Source: Anaerolineae bacterium (lineage in GTDB: Bacteria > Chloroflexota > Anaerolineae > JACIWR01). Taken from it: a DNA stretch of 32,582 nucleotides. Position 1 is the first letter of the stretch. Every line of letters starts with the position of its first letter. The translations under genes and the position numbers were made by a program. Location: NCBI GenBank assembly GCA_024653325.1, contig JANLFX010000032.1, positions 1-32,582 of the forward strand, read 5' to 3'. The notes beneath the pieces were generated by a model. That model saw only the letters and a program-made list of their open reading frames with translations. It did not search any database and was not told where the DNA came from. Positions 8,183-16,734 of the stretch are shown here, piece by piece.

Positions 8183-11100
8183 ATGCGCCACGAGAGGCTA
8201 CAGCACATGTTGTTGGCTCGCAAGCAATTGACTGAGGACCTGGCCCAAATGGGCGATAGCTGGTTCGCCGTGGACCGCGCATATCGCATTATCGCCGTCG
8301 GCGAACGCATTCTGGCCTGGACCGGTAAAGAATTGCTCAACACCCCTTGCCACGAAGCCCTGCGCGGCCAAGATGTCCCCTGCGCCGATTGTCCGCTACG
8401 TATTGCCACTCGACCAGATCAATATCCGATCACCCTGACTACCTGGTACAACGACAAAATGGGTCACCGCTTTCGCGTCCAGGTCACCGCCATTTCCCTG
8501 TCTGAACAAGGAGACGGCTCTGCCCGGGCCGTTTTCATCGTGAAAAATCTCTCTGCACATGAAAGTCTCCAACAGCGGCTTCAAGATCATTTTGATTATG
8601 TAGACCAAAGCATGGATTCACTCACCTCGGAACTGCGCCAGCGCACCACTGCCCTGCAACGCCAGTTGAGCACTGTGTTCTCTGCCTCGTTGGCCGCTAT
8701 CTCTACCGACGAAAAGGCCAGTATTGAACGGATAATCCGCGAAACGGCATACATCTTGGGCTGTGAGACGGCAGCCCTCCGCCTGACGGGTCAGGACAAA
8801 GACGGCCACGCCTGTCTGATTCTGCGCCACGCTTACGGCTGGCCAGAAGGGTACGTGAAAGAAGCTCATACCCTCCGTCTGGATCACGAGAGTCTGGTAG
8901 TAGACGCTTTCCGTTCCCGCCAAATCAGGACATCTTCTCACATTAGTCGCAGGGGTCGAGGGGCCATCCATTTCATCGAACATGCCGACCGGCTCAAACT
9001 GCGCTCGGTGATTTGTTTTCCGCTGATGGTCGGCGAGGAACCTATTGGCACGCTATCGCTATATCGCACCCAGGTGCGTCCCTTCACCCGCGAAGAACAA
9101 CAGCTCGGCCAGGCCCTGGCTAACAATCTGGCCATCTGTGTGCACAATTTTGAACTCTACCACAAAGTATTGCGTGAAGCTGAGACCCGTCGCCGATGGC
9201 TGGATGCATTGCACATCTTAAGCCAGCGGTTGGCGGGCGTCAGCCAATTGTCCCCCCTGTTCCAACTGGCGGCAGATACCACCCGCGCCCGGTTGAACGC
9301 TGAGGTGTCTTCTGTTTTCCTGTTGGAAAATGGCCGATTGGCGCGCAAGGCCATCTCGGGTGTGGAAAACGAATGGTTTCCTGAAGAAAGCTACGAGATT
9401 GGCGAAGGGCTGACTGGCCGCGTGCTCGTACCCTCTGAGGAGGGCCAGTATGGTGCACCTGTCCTCGAAAACGAAGTAGATGCCAGTGCTATGGTCATCC
9501 AGGACCATCTGGCTCGCTACCAGGCCCGCCTTCCCTCGGGCAAGGTAAAGCATTTACTGGCCGTGCCGCTGAACGGACGGGAAGGCTCCTTCGGAGTGCT
9601 GCGGGTGGTAAATCGCCTGCGGGCCGATGGCTCGCTACATCCCACGGGCTTCACCCAGGATGATTTGGATCTGCTTTCCACCATCGCTGGCGTGGTAGCC
9701 ATCGCCGTGGATAACGTGCGGCTGTTTACCACCGCAGCCCAGGCACGAGACCGGCTAGAGGTATTGTACAACATCACCAGCCAGTTCAGCACTAAACTTG
9801 ACCTGCACAGTGTGATGGAAACCATCCTGCGCCTGACCATCGCCAGCGTAGGCGCCGAGGACGGGAACATCCTCGTGCTGGCCGAAGATGGCACGCCGCT
9901 GGGCCACATCCGCATCCGGCGAGGCGTGGCCAAAGAAGTCCCGGCCCAGGTGATAGAGCGAGTGCTCAGCGAGGGACTGGCCGGCTGGCTTTTAACCCAC
10001 AAGCAAGGGGTCATCTTGCAAGATGCCAGCCAGGATGTGCGTTGGCTTGCCCTGTCACCCAAACACCAGAAAACGCGCTCGGTCATGGCCGTACCTCTCA
10101 TCTGGGGTGAGCGGGTGAATGGGCTTCTTTTCCTGGAACACTCACGGCCCGACATGTTCACTACCGAGCACCTGGAATTGGTCACTGCCAGTGCCACCCA
10201 GGCAGCAGTGGCCATCGAGAACGCCCGTTTATGGGAGCAGGTCGTCGAACAAAAGAGGCGGTTGGAAGACTATTTGGCCGGGTTGAGCGAGAGCATGGCC
10301 CAGTATACAGACCTGGAGGGCCTGTACCAGATGATCGTGCACGCCGGGGCCCGCTTTCTGAACGCGAAAGAGTGTTCCCTGTACATCAAAAATCAGGAAA
10401 CAAACGCTTTATTCCTGGTCGCCTCCACCCGGCAACCCGGTTTTCCCATCCCCACCGAGCCACTGCCCATCAGTTCTGAAAAAGGAGTGGGACTGATTTC
10501 ATTTGTGGCAGCCACCGGCGAGACCCTGAACTTCGCCTCGTTGGAGGCATGCCAGGCTCACCCCGCCTGGAGTGGACGCCAATGCCGAGACTGCCTGTCT
10601 TATCTTCCTGAGATAACCTGTTGCACATTGCTGTTGGTACCTATGCGCGACACCTCAGGGGAAATCATGGGCGTGCTGCGGGTGCAACACCGGGAGAGAG
10701 GTTCTTTCTCCGAGTTTGATCAGGAACTGTTGACCACCTTGGCCCGCCACGCAGCCACGAACATCGAACGCGTCCGGCGTTCAGAACAGCTACGCGAAGA
10801 AATGCTACAGAAAGAACGCAACCGCCTGCAGGGTGATCTACACGACACGATGAACATCCTGCACGCCGGGGTGATGCTCGAAGCAGAGCACATCAAGGCC
10901 AGGCTGGAAAAGCAAGAGCTCACCGAGGCGCAAGAAGCCATCGTCCAACTCCTGCAATCCTCGCGCCACGTCTACCGCGATCTGCGGGGTCTGCTGGAGA
11001 ATCTGCGCCTGCCCCTCCAAAAAGGTGAAGGAGTGATACCGGCCTTGCGGCAATATGCACAAGTACTGCATTGCCAGCGCATCCAGTTCCACGATGCCCT

Positions 11101-11434
11101 GGGCCTGGCCCTGCCCCCCGATGTAGAGTACGCCCTGGTGCGCATCGGTCAGGTGGCCCTGCACAACATCGTCAGACATGCGCACCTGGACAGCGTGCCC
11201 AACGGTCAGGCACGGGTCGTACTGGATGGACAGGATGACCTGATCGTGTTATGGATTGAGGACAACGGGGTAGGATTCAATGAGGAGACAGTGTTGCGCA
11301 GCGAGGAGGCACTGGGGCTAAAAAGCATGCGCTGGTGGGCAGAATCCATCGGGGCCGCCCTGTGGATTGATTCCCAGCCCGGACAGGGAACCAAAATCCG
11401 GGTGGCCGTCACTTCTGAGGTATTGCTCAGGTAA
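8183..11434 (+). CDS. PAS/multi-GAF NarL-type sensor histidine kinase
   Basis: 1083 aa; N-terminal PAS-like region, several GAF-like segments, HisKA_3-type DLHDTMNILHAG, HATPase IEDNGVGFNEE. Confidence 0.85.
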   Translation: MRHERLQHMLLARKQLTEDLAQMGDSWFAVDRAYRIIAVGERILAWTGKELLNTPCHEALRGQDVPCADCPLRIATRPDQYPITLTTWYNDKMGHRFRVQVTAISLSEQGDGSARAVFIVKNLSAHESLQQRLQDHFDYVDQSMDSLTSELRQRTTALQRQLSTVFSASLAAISTDEKASIERIIRETAYILGCETAALRLTGQDKDGHACLILRHAYGWPEGYVKEAHTLRLDHESLVVDAFRSRQIRTSSHISRRGRGAIHFIEHADRLKLRSVICFPLMVGEEPIGTLSLYRTQVRPFTREEQQLGQALANNLAICVHNFELYHKVLREAETRRRWLDALHILSQRLAGVSQLSPLFQLAADTTRARLNAEVSSVFLLENGRLARKAISGVENEWFPEESYEIGEGLTGRVLVPSEEGQYGAPVLENEVDASAMVIQDHLARYQARLPSGKVKHLLAVPLNGREGSFGVLRVVNRLRADGSLHPTGFTQDDLDLLSTIAGVVAIAVDNVRLFTTAAQARDRLEVLYNITSQFSTKLDLHSVMETILRLTIASVGAEDGNILVLAEDGTPLGHIRIRRGVAKEVPAQVIERVLSEGLAGWLLTHKQGVILQDASQDVRWLALSPKHQKTRSVMAVPLIWGERVNGLLFLEHSRPDMFTTEHLELVTASATQAAVAIENARLWEQVVEQKRRLEDYLAGLSESMAQYTDLEGLYQMIVHAGARFLNAKECSLYIKNQETNALFLVASTRQPGFPIPTEPLPISSEKGVGLISFVAATGETLNFASLEACQAHPAWSGRQCRDCLSYLPEITCCTLLLVPMRDTSGEIMGVLRVQHRERGSFSEFDQELLTTLARHAATNIERVRRSEQLREEMLQKERNRLQGDLHDTMNILHAGVMLEAEHIKARLEKQELTEAQEAIVQLLQSSRHVYRDLRGLLENLRLPLQKGEGVIPALRQYAQVLHCQRIQFHDALGLALPPDVEYALVRIGQVALHNIVRHAHLDSVPNGQARVVLDGQDDLIVLWIEDNGVGFNEETVLRSEEALGLKSMRWWAESIGAALWIDSQPGQGTKIRVAVTSEVLLR

Positions 11435-11449
11435 ACAGGAAGGTGTATA

Positions 11450-11812
11450 ATGGACAAGGGCAAGGAGAAGAGAGTGCTGATCGCGGACGATAACCCGGCT
11501 GAACGCCAGGGAATAGCCAAGATTCTCAGTTCTGCCGAGGGCATTATAGTAGCCGGACAAGTGGAACAGATTAGCTTCATCGTGGAAGCAGTGCGCCAGG
11601 CCCGGCCAGATGTGGTTTTGTTGGACTTAAAATGGGATGATGACGAGAGGGCGGGCATTTCGGCCACCCTCCAGCTTAAACGGCTCTACCCAGGGATTAA
11701 AGTGATAGCCATCAGCGTGTACGATCACCTGCTCCCGGAAGCACTCAAGGCCGGGGCCGATGCCGCCCTGCTTAAAGGCTTCTCAGGAGAGGATCTTTTG
11801 AAAATGATTTGA
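11450..11812 (+). CDS. stand-alone receiver-domain protein
   Basis: RVLIADDNPAERQG...VVLLDLKWDDDERAG...ADAALLKGFSGEDL; no output domain. Confidence 0.85.
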   Translation: MDKGKEKRVLIADDNPAERQGIAKILSSAEGIIVAGQVEQISFIVEAVRQARPDVVLLDLKWDDDERAGISATLQLKRLYPGIKVIAISVYDHLLPEALKAGADAALLKGFSGEDLLKMI

Positions 11813-11836
11813 CGCTCAAGTAGTAAGGGGGGAACC

Positions 11837-12463
11837 ATGACGGATAGCGCAACGGAGCCAATTCGGGTGCTGATCGCCGACGATCAGGTCATCGCCCGGG
11901 AAGGGCTGAAAAGGGTCATAGGGCTTACCGATGACATTGTGGTGGTCGGCGAAGCCACGGTCGCTCAAGAGGTCCTGATCAAAGTACAAGAAACTCAACC
12001 CGATGTCGTTTTACTGGACTTAAAGTGGCTCGGCGATGAAAGCGCCGGGGTTGCCGCCCTGCAGCAGATCAAACAGGCCGCACCCAAAACCAAAGTAGTG
12101 ATCCTCACCGTTTATGAAGACCTCATCCAAAAAGCCCGTCAGATTGGGGCGGAAGCGGCCCTGGAAAAGGGGTGCACGGTAGATGAATTATTCACTATAA
12201 TTCGGAGTGTACATTGTTCCCACAAATTCCCCGCCGCGCCCACGGAGGCAGCATCACACCCAGACGATGTCCTCAGCGACCGAGAACTGGACGTACTCGC
12301 CCTATTGGTGGAAGGGCTCAGCGACCGGGAGATCGGAGAACGGCTTTTCCTGGCGGAAAGCACCGTCAAGAAGCACGTATCCAACATCCGCGATAAACTG
12401 GGCGCGGCCAACCGCACTCAGGCCGTGTCCATCGCCCTACAGAAGGGGCTTATCCAGCAATAA
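11837..12463 (+). CDS. NarL/FixJ-family response regulator (REC + LuxR HTH)
   Basis: RVLIADDQVIAREG...LLDLKWLGDESAG...LSDRELDVLALLVEGLSDREIGERLFLAESTVKKHVSNIRDKLGAANRTQAV. Confidence 0.93.
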   Translation: MTDSATEPIRVLIADDQVIAREGLKRVIGLTDDIVVVGEATVAQEVLIKVQETQPDVVLLDLKWLGDESAGVAALQQIKQAAPKTKVVILTVYEDLIQKARQIGAEAALEKGCTVDELFTIIRSVHCSHKFPAAPTEAASHPDDVLSDRELDVLALLVEGLSDREIGERLFLAESTVKKHVSNIRDKLGAANRTQAVSIALQKGLIQQ

Positions 12464-12499
12464 AAAGAGCGACGCACCTTCCAGGTGCGTCGCTCTTTT
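12463..12499 (+). terminator. intrinsic terminator
   Basis: AAAAGAGCGACGCACC-TTCCA-GGTGCGTCGCTCTTTT. Confidence 0.9.
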
Positions 12500-12598
12500 A
12501 TGATACTTTCGTGGTATGCAAAGTGGGACATTTGGGGGATTTCAGAAGACAAAGTTTCATGGTAAAATAAGCTCGGAAAAAAGCTGAGAAGGACAACC

Positions 12599-12784
12599 AT
12601 GGAGAATCTGTCAATTATCAAGCGGGCAATTGCAAATACCAAGTACGTGAACGTTCCCAGGCCACATACCGGCGGGAGTGATCACTGCCATGCCGGAGGC
12701 GCGCTATTCACAGCAGGTATTGGGCCACATCACAAAATCCGCGCTTACGGCACGACAACATCAAAGTGGAGATGTTGTCGCTGA
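12599..12784 (+). CDS. possible small protein of unknown function
   Basis: 61-aa ORF with RBS-like GAGAAGG, promoter-like ATGGTAAAATAAG upstream and terminator downstream (12822-12865); no recognised family. Confidence 0.3.
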   Translation: MENLSIIKRAIANTKYVNVPRPHTGGSDHCHAGGALFTAGIGPHHKIRAYGTTTSKWRCCR

Positions 12785-12821
12785 AACATCCTGTCTGCAC
12801 TGCTGCACTATAAATCTATCC

Positions 12822-12865
12822 AATCCGCTCCCGTCACAACTTAAGACGAGAGCGGATTTTATTTT
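12822..12865 (+). terminator. terminator-like hairpin, or leader element of the 12886 gene
   Basis: AATCCGCTC...GAGCGGATT followed by TTATTTT. Confidence 0.6.
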
Positions 12866-12885
12866 CGGCAGGGAGGTGAATCGAG

Positions 12886-13794
12886 ATGTCGCGCACAAGG
12901 TGGGAAGATAGAGGGCGTGACGACCGGGTGGTCTTCCGCACCCACTGGATCTTCCTGGTCCCACGACTGGCAGCGTGGGCCCTCTTCCTCGCCCTCACTA
13001 TGGCCTTCGTCGTACTGGTCAGGCCTCACCAGTGGACACTGCGGCTGCTGCCTTCCGCTCCACTGCTCGCCATTGTCTGGATTATCGTAGACTGGCGGCA
13101 ACGGGTCTTCGTTTTCCACGGGGGACGGCTGTACGTGCCAGAGGGCCTGCTACATCTGCACCAGCGGGTGCTCAACTTCCCTTTCCAAAATTGGATCCTG
13201 AACCAGTCCTTACCGGGAAAGCTGCTGGACTACGGTGACGTGGAGATCGGCATGGGTGCTAATCCAGAACGGCTGGAATGCGTTGGCCGCTTCAAAAATT
13301 TCATCGAGGCCCTGGATATCCTACGCCAGCAGCAGGCGGCGCAGCAGGCACCGCCCACCCAGTGGCAACAACAAGCGGTGGTATTCATGTTCCCCAGGCC
13401 GCCAGGAGACGGCGCAATCCCGCCTGCGCCCCGGCGTCCAACGCACGTGCAAATGGATTTGCCCGAGGATAAAGGTTACATGTACCAGGGTACACTCCTT
13501 GATGTGGACGTACCTTCTTACGCTGGATTCCTGGCCTTCTGCGACGAATTCGTGCTGCGCCAGCACAATTGGGCAACCTGGTACTACATCACCGCCGATC
13601 CGGGCCGTCACTACTATCCTCATGGGATTGGTCAGCACGCTGCCCGCTACTATCTGGAGCTGCTGGAGCGGGCCCGCATCATCCGTGGGGCAAACAATGG
13701 CAACAACGGCTGGGTATCATCCCGCATTCACACACTGGAGGACATCAAGAAGCGGATACCGTACTTCGACCGGTTACAGCCGATCAACAGGTAA
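12886..13794 (+). CDS. membrane protein with PH-like (bPH2/YdbS-type) N-terminal region, unknown function
   Basis: 302 aa; two hydrophobic segments followed by YGDVEIG...RFKNFIEALDILRQ, as in bPH2 membrane proteins; C-terminal region unassigned. Confidence 0.55.
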   Translation: MSRTRWEDRGRDDRVVFRTHWIFLVPRLAAWALFLALTMAFVVLVRPHQWTLRLLPSAPLLAIVWIIVDWRQRVFVFHGGRLYVPEGLLHLHQRVLNFPFQNWILNQSLPGKLLDYGDVEIGMGANPERLECVGRFKNFIEALDILRQQQAAQQAPPTQWQQQAVVFMFPRPPGDGAIPPAPRRPTHVQMDLPEDKGYMYQGTLLDVDVPSYAGFLAFCDEFVLRQHNWATWYYITADPGRHYYPHGIGQHAARYYLELLERARIIRGANNGNNGWVSSRIHTLEDIKKRIPYFDRLQPINR

Positions 13795-13833
13795 GGGCGG
13801 CTTTGCGGTCGCCCCCAAGGGGTAAGGAGGCGC

Positions 13834-14250
13834 ATGATGAGCCTGAAAATAACCTTTCCGGACGACATAGAGGAATTGGCTGCCGCTTTGGACGGCATCA
13901 GCGAGGCCACCGCTCAGGCCGCCCAAAATGGGGCAGAGAGTCTGGAGGCCTTCCGCCGGGGCGTGCAGGTGGCGATAGCGGCGATGGTCAAAGCCACGGG
14001 GGGTCAGCCAGGTCAGCCGATTGGTCATCCGATGGAGCCGATTAAGCCGATACATCAGCTCCATCGGTTTAATCGGATGACCAACCCCTGCCCCCTCAAG
14101 GGCATCTACGCCGCCCAATCCAACGGCTATTACTGCCGCTTCTACCAGGGCTACTGCCCAATGATAGAAAATCCGGCATATGATTATCTATCCTGCCCCG
14201 GCTGGCACAGCTACGAGGCAGAAAGACTCCAGCACGTCTGCTACGGGTAG
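13834..14250 (+). CDS. hypothetical protein with Cys/Tyr-rich C-terminus
   Basis: 138 aa, RBS GGTAAGGAGG; MKATGGQPGQPIGHPMEPIKPIHQ...CPLKGIYAAQSNGYYCRFYQGYCPM. Confidence 0.5.
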   Translation: MMSLKITFPDDIEELAAALDGISEATAQAAQNGAESLEAFRRGVQVAIAAMVKATGGQPGQPIGHPMEPIKPIHQLHRFNRMTNPCPLKGIYAAQSNGYYCRFYQGYCPMIENPAYDYLSCPGWHSYEAERLQHVCYG

Positions 14251-14254
14251 ATCC

Positions 14255-14287
14255 ACCCTGGCGAAGGTTTGCAACCTTCGCCAGGGT
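14255..14287. repeat. 33-nt perfect palindrome with 3-nt loop
   Basis: ACCCTGGCGAAGGTT-TGC-AACCTTCGCCAGGGT. Confidence 0.9.
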
Positions 14288-14418
14288 AGGCCCGCACACT
14301 ACACTCCTCTCAGGACACACGGCCTCACAGGCCTCACAGGCTTGCCAGTGTTCGACAGTCGAACAGCAAACCTACAGCAAGGCGGGAAAAGGCGTCCAAT
14401 CTGCCACGGAGAGCGCAT

Positions 14419-14447
14419 TTGCCCCCGCCTTACATCTGTGCTACAAT
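14419..14447 (+). promoter_or_regulatory. sigma70-like promoter
   Basis: TTGCCC-N17-TACAAT with TGTGC extended -10, upstream of 14515 gene. Confidence 0.6.
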
Positions 14448-14514
14448 AGCGCCCGGCGCGTTGCCGAGAACATCTGTCAGCCCGAAATATGAACCTGTCA
14501 GCAAGAGGTGCATC

Positions 14515-14706
14515 ATGGAAAAACCCCAGGAAGTCGAACACAATCCCATTTGCCCGTATTGCAATCAGGAAATCCCGTACCTGAACCTGCACAACTGGCG
14601 CGTGAAGGGTCTGGTTTTCAGCGAGACCGGGCGTATCGGTGCGTTTTCATGCCCTCATTGCAAAAAACTCCTGGGCGTGGCCAGCATCGCCTGGGGGAAA
14701 GAATAG
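14515..14706 (+). CDS. small zinc-ribbon-like protein
   Basis: MEKPQEVEHNPICPYCNQEIP...AFSCPHCKKLLGVASIAWGKE, two CxxC motifs. Confidence 0.65.
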   Translation: MEKPQEVEHNPICPYCNQEIPYLNLHNWRVKGLVFSETGRIGAFSCPHCKKLLGVASIAWGKE

Positions 14707-14723
14707 GCATTTGAGGAACTGGA

Positions 14724-15266
14724 ATGTATCGAGTAGCCATCTTCATTGACGGCGGGTATCTGGACAAAATCCTGCGCCGGGAACTGGATAACATGCAGGT
14801 GGACCTCGACGAGCTGGCCCGGGCCATCGCTGCTACCATTCACCCCACCGCTGACATTCTCCGCACATACTATTACCACTGCCTGCCTTACAAGAGCAAT
14901 CCACCAACCCCGGAAGAGATCGAGCGCTTTGAAGCTATGGAAAGCTTCCTGGATGCTCTCAATCGCCTGCCCCGCTTCGTCGTCCGCCTGGGCCGGCTTG
15001 CCCGCCGTGGACTGGATGAGGATGGGCGGTTTTCCTTCGAGCAAAAGATGATAGACGTGTTGCTCAGCATAGATTTGGTGCAAACGAGCCTCAAGGGCAA
15101 GATCACCCACGCGGCCATTGTGGCCGGGGATTCGGATTTCGTCCCGGCCATCGAGGTGGCCAAGAACGAGAGCGTGGCCGTCTGGCTGTTCCACGGCAGC
15201 CAACTGCACAATTCCCTGTGGGAAGTGGCCGACGAACGGATCGAGATTGCCCGCCTGTTCGGCTGA
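14724..15266 (+). CDS. NYN-domain (LabA/DUF88-like) putative nuclease
   Basis: MYRVAIFIDGGYLDKIL...KMIDVLLSIDLV...AAIVAGDSDFVPAIEVAKNESVAVWLF. Confidence 0.85.
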   Translation: MYRVAIFIDGGYLDKILRRELDNMQVDLDELARAIAATIHPTADILRTYYYHCLPYKSNPPTPEEIERFEAMESFLDALNRLPRFVVRLGRLARRGLDEDGRFSFEQKMIDVLLSIDLVQTSLKGKITHAAIVAGDSDFVPAIEVAKNESVAVWLFHGSQLHNSLWEVADERIEIARLFG

Positions 15267-15301
15267 ACCCCCCTGAGCAAAACAAGACCAGGAAAAGCCG
15301 G

Positions 15302-15338
15302 ATCACCCCGCGAAAATCGCGGGGTGATTTTGTTTTTT
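15302..15338 (+). terminator. intrinsic terminator
   Basis: ATCACCCCGCGA-AAA-TCGCGGGGTGAT-TTTGTTTTTT. Confidence 0.92.
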
Positions 15339-15475
15339 CGTGTCTTTATCAAAATCCATTAGTCATGCATCGTTGTCTTTCAGCCTTTTTTACGCCCATA
15401 TTTACCCCCAGCATACGCCGACTTTACTCCCAAGCTCTCAAAGTTATTGTATACTGAAACGCGAATTGAAAATCT

Positions 15476-15730
15476 GGGGGGCCTTCGCGGCCTCCTTTTT
15501 ATTTTATTTCAGCCCTTTCGCCCCTGAGACCTGCTCATCAGTCGAGGATACACCAGACTTCAGGGGCAGCCAGGGGCCGAAAGCGAAAAACAAGCCTGGG
15601 GGGCTTAACAGCCCCCCTTTTTATTTAGCCCTTTCGCCCCTGCACCCCGCTCACCCGATGGCGGCACCCTGATGGGACGGGCGAGACGGAGGACGCGCCA
15701 GGCCTCCGGAGCGGGCAGGAGGGACGAAAG
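15476..15730 (+). promoter_or_regulatory. two tandem structured modules (hairpin + U-tract + AGCCCTTTCGCCCCTG) upstream of archaellin
   Basis: GGGGGCC..GGCCTCC-TTTTTATTTTATTT and GGGGGGCT-TAAC-AGCCCCCC-TTTTTATTT, each followed by AGCCCTTTCGCCCCTG; each CTTTCG has a downstream CGAAAG partner. Confidence 0.5.
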
Positions 15731-15859
15731 GAGCGATGCCAAGGAGGTGATCGAAAAAAACAGACTACTGCTTCCGAGCCAATAACTAGCTGGCAACCAG
15801 CAACCAGAATCCTTCAACAAGTATCCAAGAAAAGCATAAAAACACAAAAGGAGCATAAA

Positions 15860-16429
15860 ATGAACCCCCTGAAGAAAATGATGAAAGACGAAAGTGGTAT
15901 CACCGCCCTGGAGACGGCGATTATCCTGATCGCCTTCGTCGTGGTCGCTGCCGTCTTCGCCTTCACCATCCTCTCCGCCGGCACCTTCACCACCGAGCGC
16001 AGCAAAGAAGCCGTCTACGCCGGCCTCTCCGAGGTGAGAGGTTCCCTGGAACTGCGCGGCAGCGTCATTGCCAACGGCATCACCAGCACCGAAACTATCA
16101 CCAGCGTCGTCTTCACCCTGGCCAACGTCGCCGGTGGCGAGCCCGTGGACTTCTCCACCACCAACCGTGTGGTCATCATCGAGTACCGCGACACCAACCA
16201 GCGCCAGGAGATCACCGATTGGTCGGTGAACTGGCTGGGCTACAATGACGGCGATAGCCTGCTGGAAGAGCGGGAACTGGTGGAGATCACCTGCCCATTA
16301 GGTAGCCTATCCACGGCCCTGGGCAAGAACACCACCTTCGTCGTCGAAGTGAAACCGCCCAGTGGCGCCGTTGTCAACATCCAGCGGACCACGCCCTCGG
16401 GCATTGACCCGGTGATGGACCTCAACTAA
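15860..16429 (+). CDS. arlB: archaellin (archaeal-type flagellin) with class III signal peptide
   Basis: [50 protein letters not shown]...; conserved archaellin N-terminus and beta-rich C-terminus; position before arl genes. Confidence 0.85.
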   Translation: MNPLKKMMKDESGITALETAIILIAFVVVAAVFAFTILSAGTFTTERSKEAVYAGLSEVRGSLELRGSVIANGITSTETITSVVFTLANVAGGEPVDFSTTNRVVIIEYRDTNQRQEITDWSVNWLGYNDGDSLLEERELVEITCPLGSLSTALGKNTTFVVEVKPPSGAVVNIQRTTPSGIDPVMDLN

Positions 16430-16474
16430 CCAAACAGGGCCTGAAGACGGGTCACCCGCCAGGGCCCCAACAGA

Positions 16475-16510
16475 GCGGTTCGGCCGGGCGACGAGGTTCG
16501 GCCGAACCGC
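16475..16510 (+). terminator. stem-loop immediately after archaellin gene
   Basis: GCGGTTCGGCCG...CGGCCGAACCGC perfect 12-bp inverted repeat. Confidence 0.6.
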
Positions 16511-16630
16511 CAGTTTCCAATCGAGTTTCTTTCTCGGGGCCCTTGCGCCCCAAATCCAAGCAGGTTATAAGGCACGGCCAAGCCAAGAATTCATATAACC
16601 CGGTCTCGTCGCTCATTATCGAGCACAGAC

Positions 16631-16674
16631 AACTGCCCCGTCTCACTTGGCCGTGCCGGCGGGGCAGTTTTTTT
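16631..16674 (+). terminator. intrinsic terminator between archaellin and the downstream arl genes
   Basis: AACTGCCCCG-N19-CGGGGCAGTT followed by TTTTT. Confidence 0.7.
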
Positions 16675-16734
16675 GGACTCGTTCTTTGAAAATCATCGCA
16701 ATCCTCACCCCTGAAATAAAGAAGGGAGGTTCCC

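Noticed and set aside
9517-10215. 232-aa - strand ORF
   Set aside because: Antisense to the multi-GAF kinase; Ser/Arg/Thr-rich composition typical of shadow ORFs.
14321-14345. Short tandem GGCCTCACA repeats as a CRISPR-like array
   Set aside because: Only two to three tiny units with no spacers.
14349-14365. Possible LexA/SOS box
   Set aside because: Arms are GTTCG...CGAAC, the inverse of the CGAAC...GTTCG arrangement; kept only as a generic palindrome.
15476-15730. Cyclic-di-GMP (GEMM) riboswitch upstream of archaellin
   Set aside because: The GCCTCCGG-like fragment is not accompanied by the rest of the GEMM consensus; reported only as an unassigned structured leader.
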